The notes: generated by a model from the sequence alone, not told the origin. 64,000 nt of DNA from Streptomyces lincolnensis (GCF_001685355.1 NZ_CP016438.1:1674001-1738000); one strand, 5' to 3'; positions 45,623-55,085 are shown, counted from the stretch's first letter. Numbers and translations are program-made.

Positions 45623-46729
45623 TCAGCTGAGGAATCCGCGGGCGTCGACCGGCCACCGCTGCAGCGACGTGCCCGTGCTGTCGGTGACGATCAGCTCCTC
45701 GAAATTGACGACGACCGGGCAGACGTGGTTCGGCACCACCGGCACCACGGTGCCGACCCTGGGGCGGAACTCGCCCGCGGGCAGCGCAAGGAATCCGTGG
45801 TACTCGTTGAGCTTGGACAGGAAGGCCTTCGTGCCGGCGACCCGGCCGTAGCCGCGCTCGATGCTGCCTTCGCGGCTGAGGGCCTTGGTGCCCGCGTCGA
45901 GGATGACCTGCTCGGGCACCCAGTCGCTGACCACGGTGGCGGCGACGAACAGCGCGATCTGATCGTCCGTGCAGGCGCCGAGCCGGGCGTTGTTCAGGTC
46001 CCCGAAGACGTACTCGCCGGGACGGATCTCAGTGATCACGCTGCTGGTGGAGAACTCGACGGTGGGTGTGGAGCCGGCGCTGACCACTTCGGCGGTGATC
46101 CCGACGCCGTCGAGGCTGCGTACCGCGGTGGTCAGCGCGGCATCCTGATCCCGCGCGGCGCGCTCGCGAGCGTCGGGGCCGGAGCTGCCATGACCTGGAT
46201 AGGTGAAGACGCCCACCGGCACCAGGCCGCGCTTGCGGGCGGCGAGCGCGAGGTCGCCCGCTGCCTCGGGCGGCGCCCCGGAACGACGGGCACCACAGTC
46301 GACCTCGACCACGACCTGCAGCCGGTCCGGTTCGTCTCCCATCGCGTCGGCGAGGGCCTCGATCGCCGCGGCGTTGTCGACGCCGACCCGCAGCCGGGCG
46401 GACTCGGCGAGCCGGCGGATCCGTCTCCCCTTCGTTCCCGCGGGCCAGACCGGGTAGGCGAGGAAGATGTCGTCGAATCCGGCCGCGGCGAAGACCTCGG
46501 CCTCGCCGACATTGCCCGCGGTGATTCCGACCGCCCCGGCCTCGATCTGCCGTCGGCCGATCTCCACACACTTGTGTGTCTTGACGTGAGGCCTGACATC
46601 GAGGCTCTGCTGAGCGGCGAAGCGCTGCATGCGGTCGATGTTGTCCTGCACGACGTCGACCAGCACGATCGGCGCGGGGGTGTCGACCCGCTCGACCAGA
46701 GCGTCGAGTGCTCGCTGGAGCCGGTTCAC
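45623..46729 (-). CDS. PLP enzyme of the D-threonine aldolase / D-serine dehydratase-like family
   Basis: 368 residues. Alanine-racemase-type barrel with PLP Lys in VRPHVKTHKCVEIG, GITAGNVGEAEVFA, YPGHGSSGP, SAGSTPTVEF, and a metal site near the C-terminus (VVPNHVCPVVV with His and Cys) as in DSD1 and D-threonine aldolase. These enzymes use PLP and a divalent metal to cleave or dehydrate D-3-hydroxy amino acids. GTG 46729 has AGGAG upstream; the frame runs on to 46840 without similarity. The neighbouring RidA would remove the enamine/imine by-products expected from a dehydratase, which favours that activity. Confidence 0.88.
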   Translation of the reverse strand: MNRLQRALDALVERVDTPAPIVLVDVVQDNIDRMQRFAAQQSLDVRPHVKTHKCVEIGRRQIEAGAVGITAGNVGEAEVFAAAGFDDIFLAYPVWPAGTKGRRIRRLAESARLRVGVDNAAAIEALADAMGDEPDRLQVVVEVDCGARRSGAPPEAAGDLALAARKRGLVPVGVFTYPGHGSSGPDARERAARDQDAALTTAVRSLDGVGITAEVVSAGSTPTVEFSTSSVITEIRPGEYVFGDLNNARLGACTDDQIALFVAATVVSDWVPEQVILDAGTKALSREGSIERGYGRVAGTKAFLSKLNEYHGFLALPAGEFRPRVGTVVPVVPNHVCPVVVNFEELIVTDSTGTSLQRWPVDARGFLS

Positions 46730-46857
46730 GCTGCACTCCTCTTGCTTGTGTCTGGGAATTGAGCGAGGGGCGCGGATGTCGGCTCCCTCGAATGCCGCAT
46801 GTGCGTGGCGGGCGCAACGGCACGCGCGCTCGCGCTGCACGGACGCCGTACCCGGCC

Positions 46858-47373
46858 CTACACCGCGGTGCAGACCATCTGGATCTCGACCGGACTGTTG
46901 AGCGGCAACCCGGCGACACCGATCGCGGTGCGAGCGTGCCGTCCGTTCTCGCCCAACACCTCGATCAGCAGTTCACTGGCCTCATTGGCGACCCGCGACT
47001 GCAGACCGAAGTCCGGCGTACTGGCCACGAAGACCAGCATCTGCACGATCCGGACCCTGTCCAGATCTCCCACCGCCTGCACAGCGGCGGCAAGGCAGTT
47101 GAGTACGGCATGGCGCGCGAGCTCCCGCGCCGTCTCCAGCTCCACGTCCCGGCCGACAATGCCCTGACCCAGCAGTTCACCGTCCCTGTAAGGCAGTTGG
47201 CCCGAGATGTAGATGCTGGACCCCACCGTCCGCTGGTCCACGTAGTACGGGTTCTCACGGAGCTCGGGAAGGGCCAGACCCAAGGCCTGGAGCCGATCGG
47301 AAGCCGAGCCGGTCTGTGCTACCGAGGCCACGCGCCCGCTCACCGTGCCACCGCCTTGGACGGCACAGGCCAT
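46858..47373 (-). CDS. RidA family protein (YjgF/YER057c/UK114)
   Basis: 171 residues. SIYISGQLPYRDGELLGQGI, VGRDVELETARELARHAVLN and RTAIGVAGLPLNSPVEIQMV belong to the RidA fold, in the longer variant with an N-terminal extension; the conserved Arg (HARTAIG) is present. RidA deaminates 2-aminoacrylate and other imines released by PLP and flavin enzymes, both of which are encoded nearby. ATG 47373 is used; GTG 47343 is an alternative. A nearly identical but broken copy lies at 49907. Confidence 0.88.
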   Translation of the reverse strand: MACAVQGGGTVSGRVASVAQTGSASDRLQALGLALPELRENPYYVDQRTVGSSIYISGQLPYRDGELLGQGIVGRDVELETARELARHAVLNCLAAAVQAVGDLDRVRIVQMLVFVASTPDFGLQSRVANEASELLIEVLGENGRHARTAIGVAGLPLNSPVEIQMVCTAV

Positions 47374-48235
47374 GGAACCTCGCAGTCAGCTGCGAGAACC
47401 CACATCGTGTGATTTGTGATCATCTGCACTCGGTCACCCTCTCGAGCACCTGTGGCGACAAAGTGTCGCATGGTGGCTTAAATCAGCCACTCTTATTGTC
47501 GTTTGTCGACCATAGGGCTGCCTGTTGAACACTGTCAACAAAAACTTCAGCGCCGAGCACAAGCCGGGAGCGCCGCGTGCGGACCCATCCGCTGCTGCCG
47601 GAAACAACGGCCGACACCGCAACCGCGCTCGCCGGTCCATCCCGGCGTGGGCGAGATTGTGCAGCGCACCCGTCCACATGACGGTCGCTGACGGCGGCCG
47701 ATTCCAGGGCGATTGACACGGACGCCGACCGGATCGCCGAACAACGCGCCGACGGTCAACCACACGCCCACGAGATCCTTGAATGCCACGACTCGCCCCG
47801 CTGTACAGGGCTGGCAGTTGCCTCCGAGCTCGGGCCGGCCTCGCCGACCGCATATCCGCGCTTTCGCCCGGGGTGCCGAAGCCAGGGCCCGGCCCGGCCG
47901 CACTGGGGCATGCTCGACGAACTCGGCGGCATCAGCGCACCGGCCGGGTCACGGTGCCGCGATCGAGTCCGTCAGAGCGCGCGGGGGCACCGACTCGGAC
48001 GGAGTCCGACCGATCCTGACAAACATGGGAGGCGCCCAGGACTCCGCGCAGCTACCTCGCAGCCGTGAACGCCCCGTCGCCCCGACCCGTCCCACCGCGC
48101 CGGCGGCCGGCGCCCTTCATACAAGATCCGCTACACGATCGCGTTGACGGTGCGAGCTTGATCCTGGCCCTTCGGCATGGGCCTACAACGTCACGATGAG
48201 GAACGGGCCCGGACCTGAACACACGCGGCATGGCT
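47374..48235. other. Long region without a convincing gene; contains operator-like sites
   Basis: 860 bases. Near 47494-47514 is TATTGTCGTTTGTCGACCATA, like the sites around the GntR gene, and GTTGAACACTGTCAAC (47523-47538) forms an imperfect inverted repeat. The rest (47560-48230) shows only shadow frames; it may be decayed mobile DNA. Confidence 0.5.
47494..47538. promoter_or_regulatory. Candidate GntR operator upstream of the RidA operon
   Basis: TTGTCGTTTGTCGAC with the TTGTCGAC core shared by sites at 48944-48970 and 49098-49137; a second dyad follows at 47523. It lies 120-165 bases before the RidA start. Confidence 0.5.
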
Positions 48236-48922
48236 TCATACGTGCCGGTGCGTCGGTTCTCCCGCATCTCCCGCCTGGGCTCGCAGCCCCATGGGGAAAT
48301 GGGCAGCCAGTTCCTGGCGGAACGCGTCGGTGTCGCCTTCCAGGGCAACCGTGGCCAACTTCTCATGCTCGACGACCAGTTGATGCGGGTTGTCACTGTA
48401 AGTACGGTGATCGACGCTGAGATAGAGGCGCAGCTTGGTCTCCCAGCCGTTCCAAAGCCCCTGCAGGATGCCGTGCCCCGAGAGATCGTAGAAGAGCCTG
48501 TGGAAACGAAGGTGGGCGTCGATGCTGGCCGGGATGTCGTCCTTCTCCATCGCCCGACGGAGATCCTCGACAGTCTGCAGCAACTGCGGCCGCTCAGGAC
48601 CACGCAGCGCTTCGGCCGAGAGCTCGGCGGCGTAGGGTTCGACATGCAGCCGGACCGAGTCGATCTCGGCGACCTCACGAGGGCTCACCTCTACGACGAA
48701 CGCCCCACGGTAGGGGATCTTCACGACGAGCCCCTCCTCCTCCAGCTTGGTCAGCGCCTCGCGCAGCGGGGACCGGCTGATCCCGAGATCCGAGGCGATG
48801 TGCGCCTCGCGCAGCTGGCCACCAGGAGGTACGGTCCCGTCGAGGATGGCCGCCCGCAGTGTGCGATAGACGCCCTCCGGCGTCGTCGTCCGCTGCTCCT
48901 GCCACTCGAACTTGTGGTCCAC
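48236..48922 (-). CDS. GntR family regulator (FCD/FadR subfamily)
   Basis: 228 residues. Winged helix with PPGGQLREAHIASDLGISRSPLREALTKLEEEGLV, then an all-helical FCD domain with metal/ligand residues (DAHLRFHRLFYDLSGHG, EHEKLATVALEGD). FCD regulators sense carboxylates or amino-acid intermediates. It is divergent from a HAD hydrolase gene, and TTGTCGAC-type sites flank both starts and recur near the RidA operon, so it probably governs these catabolic genes. GTG 48922 with AGGGAGG upstream is preferred to GTG 48943. Confidence 0.9.
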   Translation of the reverse strand: MDHKFEWQEQRTTTPEGVYRTLRAAILDGTVPPGGQLREAHIASDLGISRSPLREALTKLEEEGLVVKIPYRGAFVVEVSPREVAEIDSVRLHVEPYAAELSAEALRGPERPQLLQTVEDLRRAMEKDDIPASIDAHLRFHRLFYDLSGHGILQGLWNGWETKLRLYLSVDHRTYSDNPHQLVVEHEKLATVALEGDTDAFRQELAAHFPMGLRAQAGDAGEPTHRHV

Positions 48923-48943
48923 CCCGCCACCCTCCCTAACCAC

Positions 48944-48970
48944 TTGTCGACCACTTGGTCGTTTGTCGAC
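48944..48970. promoter_or_regulatory. Candidate GntR operator at its own promoter
   Basis: TTGTCGACCA followed by TTGGTCGTTTGTCGAC, 22-48 bases upstream of the GntR start; the core TTGTCGAC occurs twice. Confidence 0.55.
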
Positions 48971-49097
48971 TATACCTCTGCCGGGTCGCCCCCACGCTCA
49001 AGTCGCTTCCCCGGCACGGAAACTCCCTGAACCTCGGGCGGTCGACGCCGGGATCACGTAAGGCACCCCTCAGACGCCTGTTGACAGTCGAGGCCAT

Positions 49098-49137
49098 TTG
49101 GTCGACAATCGACCGAACGATGGTCGACAATCGACCA
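49098..49137. promoter_or_regulatory. Paired GntR operator candidates before the HAD gene
   Basis: TTGGTCGACAATCGACC (49098) and TGGTCGACAATCGACCA (49121) are almost identical, 23 bases apart, each a dyad GGTCGA-CAA-TCGACC. The second ends 40 bases before the HAD start. Confidence 0.6.
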
Positions 49138-49176
49138 GGTTGCTCGGACTGCTCCGCTGAAGCACTAGGAGGACCA

Positions 49177-49857
49177 GTGGGATTCGACGTCAAGCCCAAG
49201 TTCGTGACGTTCGACATGAACGGAACGCTGATCAAGTTCAGCATCAACGACACGATGCGTGAGGTCCTGGGCGACCGGCTGCCGCCCGAGATCGCCGATG
49301 AGTACCTGCGGATCTGCAAGGCGTACCGGATCGACGAGTGCACGGGCGCGTACCAGCCGTTCCACCAGGTCGTCGCCCGCTCCATGGAACGCGCCTCGCG
49401 CAAGGTCGGTCTCGAGTACCGCGAGGAAGAGGCGCGGGCAGTGTACGAGACCATCCCCACCTGGGGCCCGTACCCGGGCGTCACCGAGGCGCTGAACCGC
49501 CTGGCCGAGGCGGTCCCGCTGGTCATCATCACCAACAGCGACACCGCGCATGCCGTGCGTCTCGCGGAGAACCTCAAGGCCCCGTTCGAGGTTGTCATCA
49601 GCGCCGAGGAAATGGGCGTCTACAAGCCGCGCCTCACCGCATTCGAGTACATGCTCGACAAGCTCGGCGTGACACCCGACGAGCTCGTGCACGTCTCCGC
49701 GAGCCCGATGTACGACCTGCGCTCCGCGGCCATCATGGGCATCAAGAACAAGGTGTACGTCGACCGCGGCTTCGAGCAGGACGAGCACTGGCTCGGCTAC
49801 GAGCGGATCACCGACATCGCCGACCTCCCGGTCCTCTTCGGCCTGCCGCGCCCCTGA
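49177..49857 (+). CDS. HAD-superfamily hydrolase, haloacid dehalogenase-like
   Basis: 226 residues. Motif I FVTFDMNGTLIKF has the nucleophile Asp but Asn where the 35843 paralogue has Tyr; motif II IITNSDT; motif III Lys in MGVYKPRLTAFEYM; motif IV ASPMYDLRSAAIMG. Close paralogue of the enzyme at 35843. Substrate unknown: a phosphatase or dehalogenase. GTG 49177 has a perfect AGGAGG. It is divergent from the GntR gene with paired operators between, and is followed by a RidA pseudogene in the same direction. Confidence 0.85.
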   Translation: MGFDVKPKFVTFDMNGTLIKFSINDTMREVLGDRLPPEIADEYLRICKAYRIDECTGAYQPFHQVVARSMERASRKVGLEYREEEARAVYETIPTWGPYPGVTEALNRLAEAVPLVIITNSDTAHAVRLAENLKAPFEVVISAEEMGVYKPRLTAFEYMLDKLGVTPDELVHVSASPMYDLRSAAIMGIKNKVYVDRGFEQDEHWLGYERITDIADLPVLFGLPRP

Positions 49858-49906
49858 CGCCCGAGAGGAGAACCGAGGAAAAGGTGCGCAGCGAGGCGGT
49901 GGCGGC

Positions 49907-50322
49907 ATGAGCCTGCCCCTGCCGCAATCCGTCACGGGCGACTCGGCTGCGGAAAGGCTCCGAGCCCTCCACCTCTCCGGCCAACTTCCTTTCAAGGGCG
50001 GCGAACTGCTGGGCCAGGGCGTCGTCGGTCGGGACGTGTAGCTGGAGACGGCGCGGGAGCTCGCGCGCCATGCCGCGCTCAACGCGCTCGCCGCCGCGGT
50101 ACAGGCGGTCGGCGACCTGTACCGGGTCCGGCTCGTGCAGATGCTGGTCTTCGTGGCCGGCACGCCGGACTTCGGTCTGCAGTCACAGGTCGCCAACGCG
50201 GCCAGTGACTGCTCATCGAGGTACTGGGCGAGAACGGCCGGCACGCCCGCACCGCGATCGGTGTCGCCGGGCTCCCCCTCAACCCCCCTGTCGAGATCCA
50301 GATGATCTGCACTGCGGTCTAG
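49907..50322 (+). pseudogene. RidA-family pseudogene
   Basis: Reads LSGQLPFKGGELLGQGVVGRDV, then an in-frame TAG (50039-50041) where the intact copy has Glu, then LETARELARHAALNALAAAV, and after a one-base shift near 50210 LLIEVLGENGRHARTAIGVA to the end. The N-terminal third is rearranged. It is very similar to the intact gene at 46858, so it is a duplicated copy that has died. Confidence 0.9.
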
Positions 50323-50404
50323 CGACGAGCCGATGGTGAGCGGCGGCGGTGAAGGCTTCCACAGGCACTACGTGAGGGGCGGATCCCAGTCCGACGCGCC
50401 GCCG

Positions 50405-50550
50405 CTGCCGAGGAGATCGCCGACGCCGTCCTCCGCCTCGCGTCGTCGGAGTCCTCCTACCTCAACGGGGCACCCCTCTCCGTCGACGGCAGCTGCACCG
50501 CCTTCCAGCCCCGCCCCCGGCCCCAGACACAGAAGAAGGACGCACCATGA
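50405..50550 (+). pseudogene. SDR C-terminal remnant
   Basis: AAEEIADAVLRLASSESSYL and NGAPLSVDGSCTAFQ are the C-terminal end of a short-chain dehydrogenase; upstream sequence is missing. The frame ends in a TGA that overlaps the ATG of the next oxidase gene, so the lost SDR was once translationally coupled to it. Compare the intact SDR at 44826. Confidence 0.75.
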
Positions 50551-51950
50551 ACGCCCATGCGGCACCACCGCGAAACGGAGAGCTCGGCTTCTGGGTGGCC
50601 GGGCTGGCCGACAAGAGACCGTCGTTCCCCCGCTTCACCGGCCAGGACTCCGTGGACGTGGCCATTGTCGGCGGCGGCTACACCGGCCTCTGGGCGGCGT
50701 ATTTCGCCAAGAAGATCGAACCGTCGCTCTCGGTCGCCGTCTTCGAAGCCGAACAGGTGGGCTACGGCGCGTCAGGACGCAACGGTGGCTGGCTCTCGGC
50801 GATGCCCCCGGGGAACCGTGCCACCTTCGCCCGCGCCGGGGGCGGGCTGGAAGCGAGCCGGGCACTGCAACAGGAATTCGTCGCCGGCGTCGACGCGGTC
50901 CTGGACATCCTCCAGGCCGAGGGCATCGATGCCGATCAGCACAAGGGTGGCGCGCTCGTCGCCGCCCACACTCGGGCAGGGCTGGGCCGGCTGGTCACCA
51001 GGCGTGATGCCGACCTGAAGTACGGGCTGACCGACGACGAAGTCCACATGCTCGACCGGGACGAGTTCCGGAGCCGGATCGACATCTCCACCGTCCACGG
51101 CGGGCTCTTCTACAAGCACTGCGCCCGATTCCACCCCGCGAAACTCGTCTACGGCCTCGCCGACACCCTGACCTCCATGGGGGTAAGGATCTACGAGGGC
51201 AGCCGAGTGGACAGTGTCGCGGACAGGACCCTCACCTTGGCCGACGGACGCGTCAGCGCGGCCAGGACGTTCATCTGCACCGAAGGCTATTCGGGACAGC
51301 TGCTCGGCAGCCGGACCCTGATCCCGGTCAACTCCTCATTGATCGTGACCAGGCCCCTGCCGGATGAGGCGTGGCAGGAGATCGGCTGGGACGGGCTCCA
51401 GTGCCTCAGCGACTCCGCGCACACCTTCATCTACGCCCAACGGACATCGGACGGCCGTATCGCCATGGGGGGCCGCGGTGTCCCCTACCGCTTCGGGTCC
51501 GGCACGGGGGGAGCCGGTGCGACCGCCCAGTCCACCATCGACCTGATATCGCAGAAGCTCAGTACGTTCTTCCCGAGCATCCCCTTCGAAGTGGACCACG
51601 CCTGGTCAGGAGTCCTGGGCGTCACGCGGGACTGGAACGGCGGCGTGCACTGGGACCCGGCATCGGGGATCGGATCGTCCACCGGCTACGCCGGACACGG
51701 CGTCACGTCGGCCTACGTCGGCGGCAGGACTCTCGTGGAGCTCGCCTTCGAGAAGCAAACCGAACGGACCACCCTTCCCTGGGTCGGCTACCGGGCACGG
51801 AAGTGGGAACCGGAACCCATCCGCTGGCTGGGCGTTCACGCCATGTACCGGCTCTTCGGTGTTGCCGACCAGTGGGAAGAGCGCAGGGGTTCCAGCAAGA
51901 CCTCACTCCTGGCCAGAATCGGCAGCAGACTCGCCGGACTTCACGAGTAA
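50547..51950 (+). CDS. FAD-dependent amine/amino-acid oxidase (DAO, PuuB-like)
   Basis: 467 residues. N-terminal FAD motif VDVAIVGGGYTGLWAAYFAK, then VFEAEQVGYGASGRNGGWLS with the SGRNGG typical of gamma-glutamylputrescine and glycine oxidase-like flavoproteins, and C-terminal STGYAGHGVTSAYVGGRTL. It oxidises an amine or amino acid to the imine with O2, giving hydrogen peroxide. ATG 50547 overlaps the stop of a decayed SDR. Together with the next gene it forms a pair of different oxidases. No signal peptide; cytoplasmic. Confidence 0.9.
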   Translation: MNAHAAPPRNGELGFWVAGLADKRPSFPRFTGQDSVDVAIVGGGYTGLWAAYFAKKIEPSLSVAVFEAEQVGYGASGRNGGWLSAMPPGNRATFARAGGGLEASRALQQEFVAGVDAVLDILQAEGIDADQHKGGALVAAHTRAGLGRLVTRRDADLKYGLTDDEVHMLDRDEFRSRIDISTVHGGLFYKHCARFHPAKLVYGLADTLTSMGVRIYEGSRVDSVADRTLTLADGRVSAARTFICTEGYSGQLLGSRTLIPVNSSLIVTRPLPDEAWQEIGWDGLQCLSDSAHTFIYAQRTSDGRIAMGGRGVPYRFGSGTGGAGATAQSTIDLISQKLSTFFPSIPFEVDHAWSGVLGVTRDWNGGVHWDPASGIGSSTGYAGHGVTSAYVGGRTLVELAFEKQTERTTLPWVGYRARKWEPEPIRWLGVHAMYRLFGVADQWEERRGSSKTSLLARIGSRLAGLHE

Positions 51951-51969
51951 AGAAAAGGCAACTGCTCTC

Positions 51970-53115
51970 ATGGACGCAAAACTCGCAGTCATCGGCTTGG
52001 GCAGCATCGGAAGCATGGCCCTGTGGCAGGCCTCCCGACTGTCCGACTCGGTAGTGGGCTTCGAGGCCGCCACCCCCGCCCACGGCCGCAGTGCCGTGGG
52101 CGGGGACACCCGCCTGTTCCGCATGATCTACTTCGGGAAGCCCGACTACTACCCCATCATGGAACGCTCCCGCGGCCTCTGGTCCGAGCTCGAAGCGGAA
52201 ACCGGGCAGGAGATTTTCACGCCCACCGGAGGCCTGACCATCGGGACGGCGAACAGCAGTTTCATCAACAGCCTCCTCGAGACAGCGCGCATCACCGGAG
52301 CCGAGCACGACGTTCTCAGCCGGGAGGAGTTGGCGGAACGCTACCCCCAGCACAACCTCCGCCCCGACGACTGCGCCATCTATGACCCCCGCGCCGGCGT
52401 GCTGCGCACCGATCGCGCCGTCAGCGCCGCCGTCGCGGCGGCCCAGGCCAACAGCGCCACCATCCTTCAGAACACACCCGTGGACAGCATCACCGAAACC
52501 GCACACGGCGTGGTCGTCACCTCGGGCGACAGAACCTGGACGTTCGAGAAGGTCATCGTCGCCTCCGGCGGCTGGTCCCGAAAGCTCATGCCCGACCACC
52601 TCAAAGCCGTCACGGAAACCCATCGGATCGTCCTGACCTGGTTCATCGCCCAGGACGGCACACAGTTCTCACCGGAGAACTTCCCCGTCTTCAGCCGGCA
52701 GTACGACGACCGCTCCATGTACGGCGCACCCGCCGTCGACGGCGTGACGGTCAAGGCATCGGTGGACGCACCGCTGGACGGGCGCGGAAGGGCAACCCCC
52801 GACCCGGACTCCGTGTCCAGGGAACTCACCCGGGAAGAGGTCGAGAAGGTCACCGAGATCGTCACCGAATTCCTTCCCGGCCTGACCCCCACCATCGTGC
52901 GCGCCGACGCCTTTCCCGAACTTTTCACCGAGGACAGGCATCCCCTCCTCGGCTGGCTGGCTGAGAACAGCAGGATCTACTGTGCCACCGGATTCTCCGG
53001 AAAGGGCTTCAAGATGGCGACCGGCTATGGCCACATCGCCGCACACGAGGCGCTCGGCAAGCAGACCATCGAAGGCTTGGACTTCGTGCGTCCGGACCGG
53101 TTCAGGACCACGTAG
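51970..53115 (+). CDS. FAD-dependent oxidase, sarcosine oxidase / N-methyltryptophan oxidase-like
   Basis: 381 residues. FAD motif LAVIGLGSIGSMALWQASRL, VGGDTRLFRMIYFGKPDYYP (as in SolA/MSOX), GVLRTDRAV, and C-terminal CATGFSGKGFKMATGYG. MSOX members carry FAD on a Cys shortly before the C-terminus; the aligned stretch here (AFPELFTEDRHPLLGW) has no Cys, so flavin may be non-covalent. It oxidises an N-methyl or other secondary/primary amino acid. ATG 51970 lies 20 bases after the first oxidase, so both are one operon, followed by a broken peptide-transport gene. Confidence 0.88.
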   Translation: MDAKLAVIGLGSIGSMALWQASRLSDSVVGFEAATPAHGRSAVGGDTRLFRMIYFGKPDYYPIMERSRGLWSELEAETGQEIFTPTGGLTIGTANSSFINSLLETARITGAEHDVLSREELAERYPQHNLRPDDCAIYDPRAGVLRTDRAVSAAVAAAQANSATILQNTPVDSITETAHGVVVTSGDRTWTFEKVIVASGGWSRKLMPDHLKAVTETHRIVLTWFIAQDGTQFSPENFPVFSRQYDDRSMYGAPAVDGVTVKASVDAPLDGRGRATPDPDSVSRELTREEVEKVTEIVTEFLPGLTPTIVRADAFPELFTEDRHPLLGWLAENSRIYCATGFSGKGFKMATGYGHIAAHEALGKQTIEGLDFVRPDRFRTT

Positions 53116-53155
53116 CCCCCTTGATCGCCACCGTCGGAAGACAAGAACCCGAACC

Positions 53156-54665
53156 GTGAGAACACCCTGCCGCAGGCTTCTGGCCGGCCTGCTCCTCGTT
53201 CCCCTCCTCACCGGCTGTTTCGCCTCCCGTGAGGACGTCTCGTCGTCCTCCGGCCCGTCGGGCTCCGCGACGGGAGCCCGGCTGCGCGTGGCGCTGGCCT
53301 TCGCACCGACCGAGCAGTACTCCCCATACGGCCAGGACGCCTTCATCATGTCCCGGTTGGATGTCTCGGAGGGACTGACCAAGCTGGACGCCAACGGCAC
53401 CGCGATCCCCGCGCTCGCCGAGTCGTGGAGCAGCGACAAGGACGACACAAGCTGGGTGTTCACGCTGCGGCACGCTACGTTCCAGGACGGCACCGCGGTC
53501 ACCGCCGAGGCCGTCGCCTCCGCACTCAACCACGCCGCCCGCGCCGAGCCGACGCCCACCGCCCTGACCGGCGTGAGACTGAGCGCCGAGGCCGAGGGCG
53601 GGGACCGGGTGCGGGTCGGACACCGGCACCGCCGACCCGGTGCTGCCGCTGCGGCTGTCGAACCCGAGCATGGCGGTGTTCGCCCCGAAGGCGTACGAGA
53701 AGAACGGCACCGTGAACCCCGTCGGCACCGCCACCGGCCCCTTCGAGATCACGAAGATCACCGGTGACACGGCGGCCACCCTGAACCGCTTCGACGGCTA
53801 CTGGGACGGCCTCGCCCAGGCCCCCGGCATCGACGTCCAGTTCATCGCCGACGGCACCGCCCTCGCCAACGCCCTGCGCACCGGCCAGGTGGACATCGCC
53901 CAGGCGATTCCCGTCTCGCAGATCGCCTCGCTGGACAAGGACACCGTCCACGAAACGGACACCGCCCGCGACACCAGCCTGTACCTGAACACCAGGTCCG
54001 GCCCCTTCACCGACCCCGGACTGCGGGCCGCCGCGCGCGCGGCCATCGGCACCCCCGTCATCGCCAGGCAGGTGTACGAGGGGTACGCCGAACCCGCCAA
54101 GGACCTCTTCGGCCCCGCCCTGCCCTGGACGGCCGGCAAGCGCGTCGCCCCCACCGGACGGGCCGAGGCCACCAAGCCCGACGGCAGGACCGTCACCATC
54201 GCCACCTACGCCACCCGGCCAGAGCTGCCCGAGGTGGCCCAGGTGCTGCAACAGGACCTGGAGAAGGCCGGATTCAAGGTGAAGCTGGTGGTGCGCAGCG
54301 ACTCGCAGGTCGAAAGCGACATGCTGGCGGGGAAGTACGACGCCGCCGTGACCTCACGCAACATGATGCTCGACACGGGCGACCCCGTCTCCGTCCTGGC
54401 CAGCGACTTCACCTGCCACGGCACGTACAACCTGTCGCAGCTGTGCGACGGGAACGTCGACCGGCTCGTCGCCGCCGCCCAGGCACAGTCCGACACCGGC
54501 AGGCGGCAGGACGCCGCCATGAAGGCCGAGGCGGCGATCCTCGGCACCGACGCCGTGATCCCCCTCGTCCACGTGCAGGCCGTCCTGGGCATCGCCAAGT
54601 CGGTGCAGGGCGCGCTGTTCAGCTGGGACGAGCGCCAGTACGTGGGAACAGGAACCCGGCGCTGA
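53156..54665 (+). pseudogene. Peptide/nickel-type ABC solute-binding lipoprotein, frameshifted
   Basis: From GTG 53156 a lipoprotein signal (RRLLAGLLLVPLLTGCFAS) and SBP family 5 N-terminus (EQYSPYGQDAFIMSRLDVSE) run to about 53618, where one base is lost or gained; the other frame continues (LPLRLSNPSMAVFAPKAYEK, FDGYWDGLAQAPGIDVQFI, to TGTRR) to 54665. All parts of a roughly 500-residue protein are present, so the single shift is either recent decay or a sequencing error. The truncated permease behind it supports decay. Confidence 0.85.
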
Positions 54666-55085
54666 ACGGCACCTCCGGCCGCTCCGGCGGCCCGTCCGCT
54701 CGGTCCACCGCCCTGCGCCCTCTGGCGCGGGGAGGCGGCCCCACGCTGCTGTGGCGGGCCGCGCTCACCGCCGCCCTGGTGTGCGCGATCGGCCTGCTGC
54801 CATGGCTGTCGCGCACCGACCCCGCGCTGACCGTGCTCAAGGCCCGCTCCGCAGAGCGCGATCCCCCCCGGGCGCTGGCTGCCGTACGGCACCAACTCGG
54901 CCTGAGCGACGGCCCGTTGCCGCTCCTCGGGCACTGGCTGGGTGGACTGCTGCACGGGGACGGGGGCCGCTCCTGAGTCTCCGGCAGCGAGGTGCTGCCC
55001 TCCGCCGTACAGGCCCTCGGTGTCTCCCTGACGCTGATGGCCGGGGCTGTCGCCGTCGCCGTGTGCACGGCCGCCGCGGCTGCAC
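54662..55085 (+). pseudogene. DppB-type permease, N-terminal remnant with nonsense codon
   Basis: LWRAALTAALVCAIGLLPWL, then LAAVRHQLGLSDGPLPLLGH, LGGLLHGDGGRS followed by TGA (54973-54975) where related permeases have Trp (SWVSG), then VSGSEVLPSAVQALGVSLTL in frame. The remaining helices and partner genes are missing; similarity stops near 55085. This is the right edge of the accessory region. Confidence 0.8.

Noticed and set aside
47434..47853. 139-codon minus-strand frame in the long intergenic region
   Set aside because: Arg/Ala-rich, no family similarity, no ribosome site, and it covers the operator-like sites.
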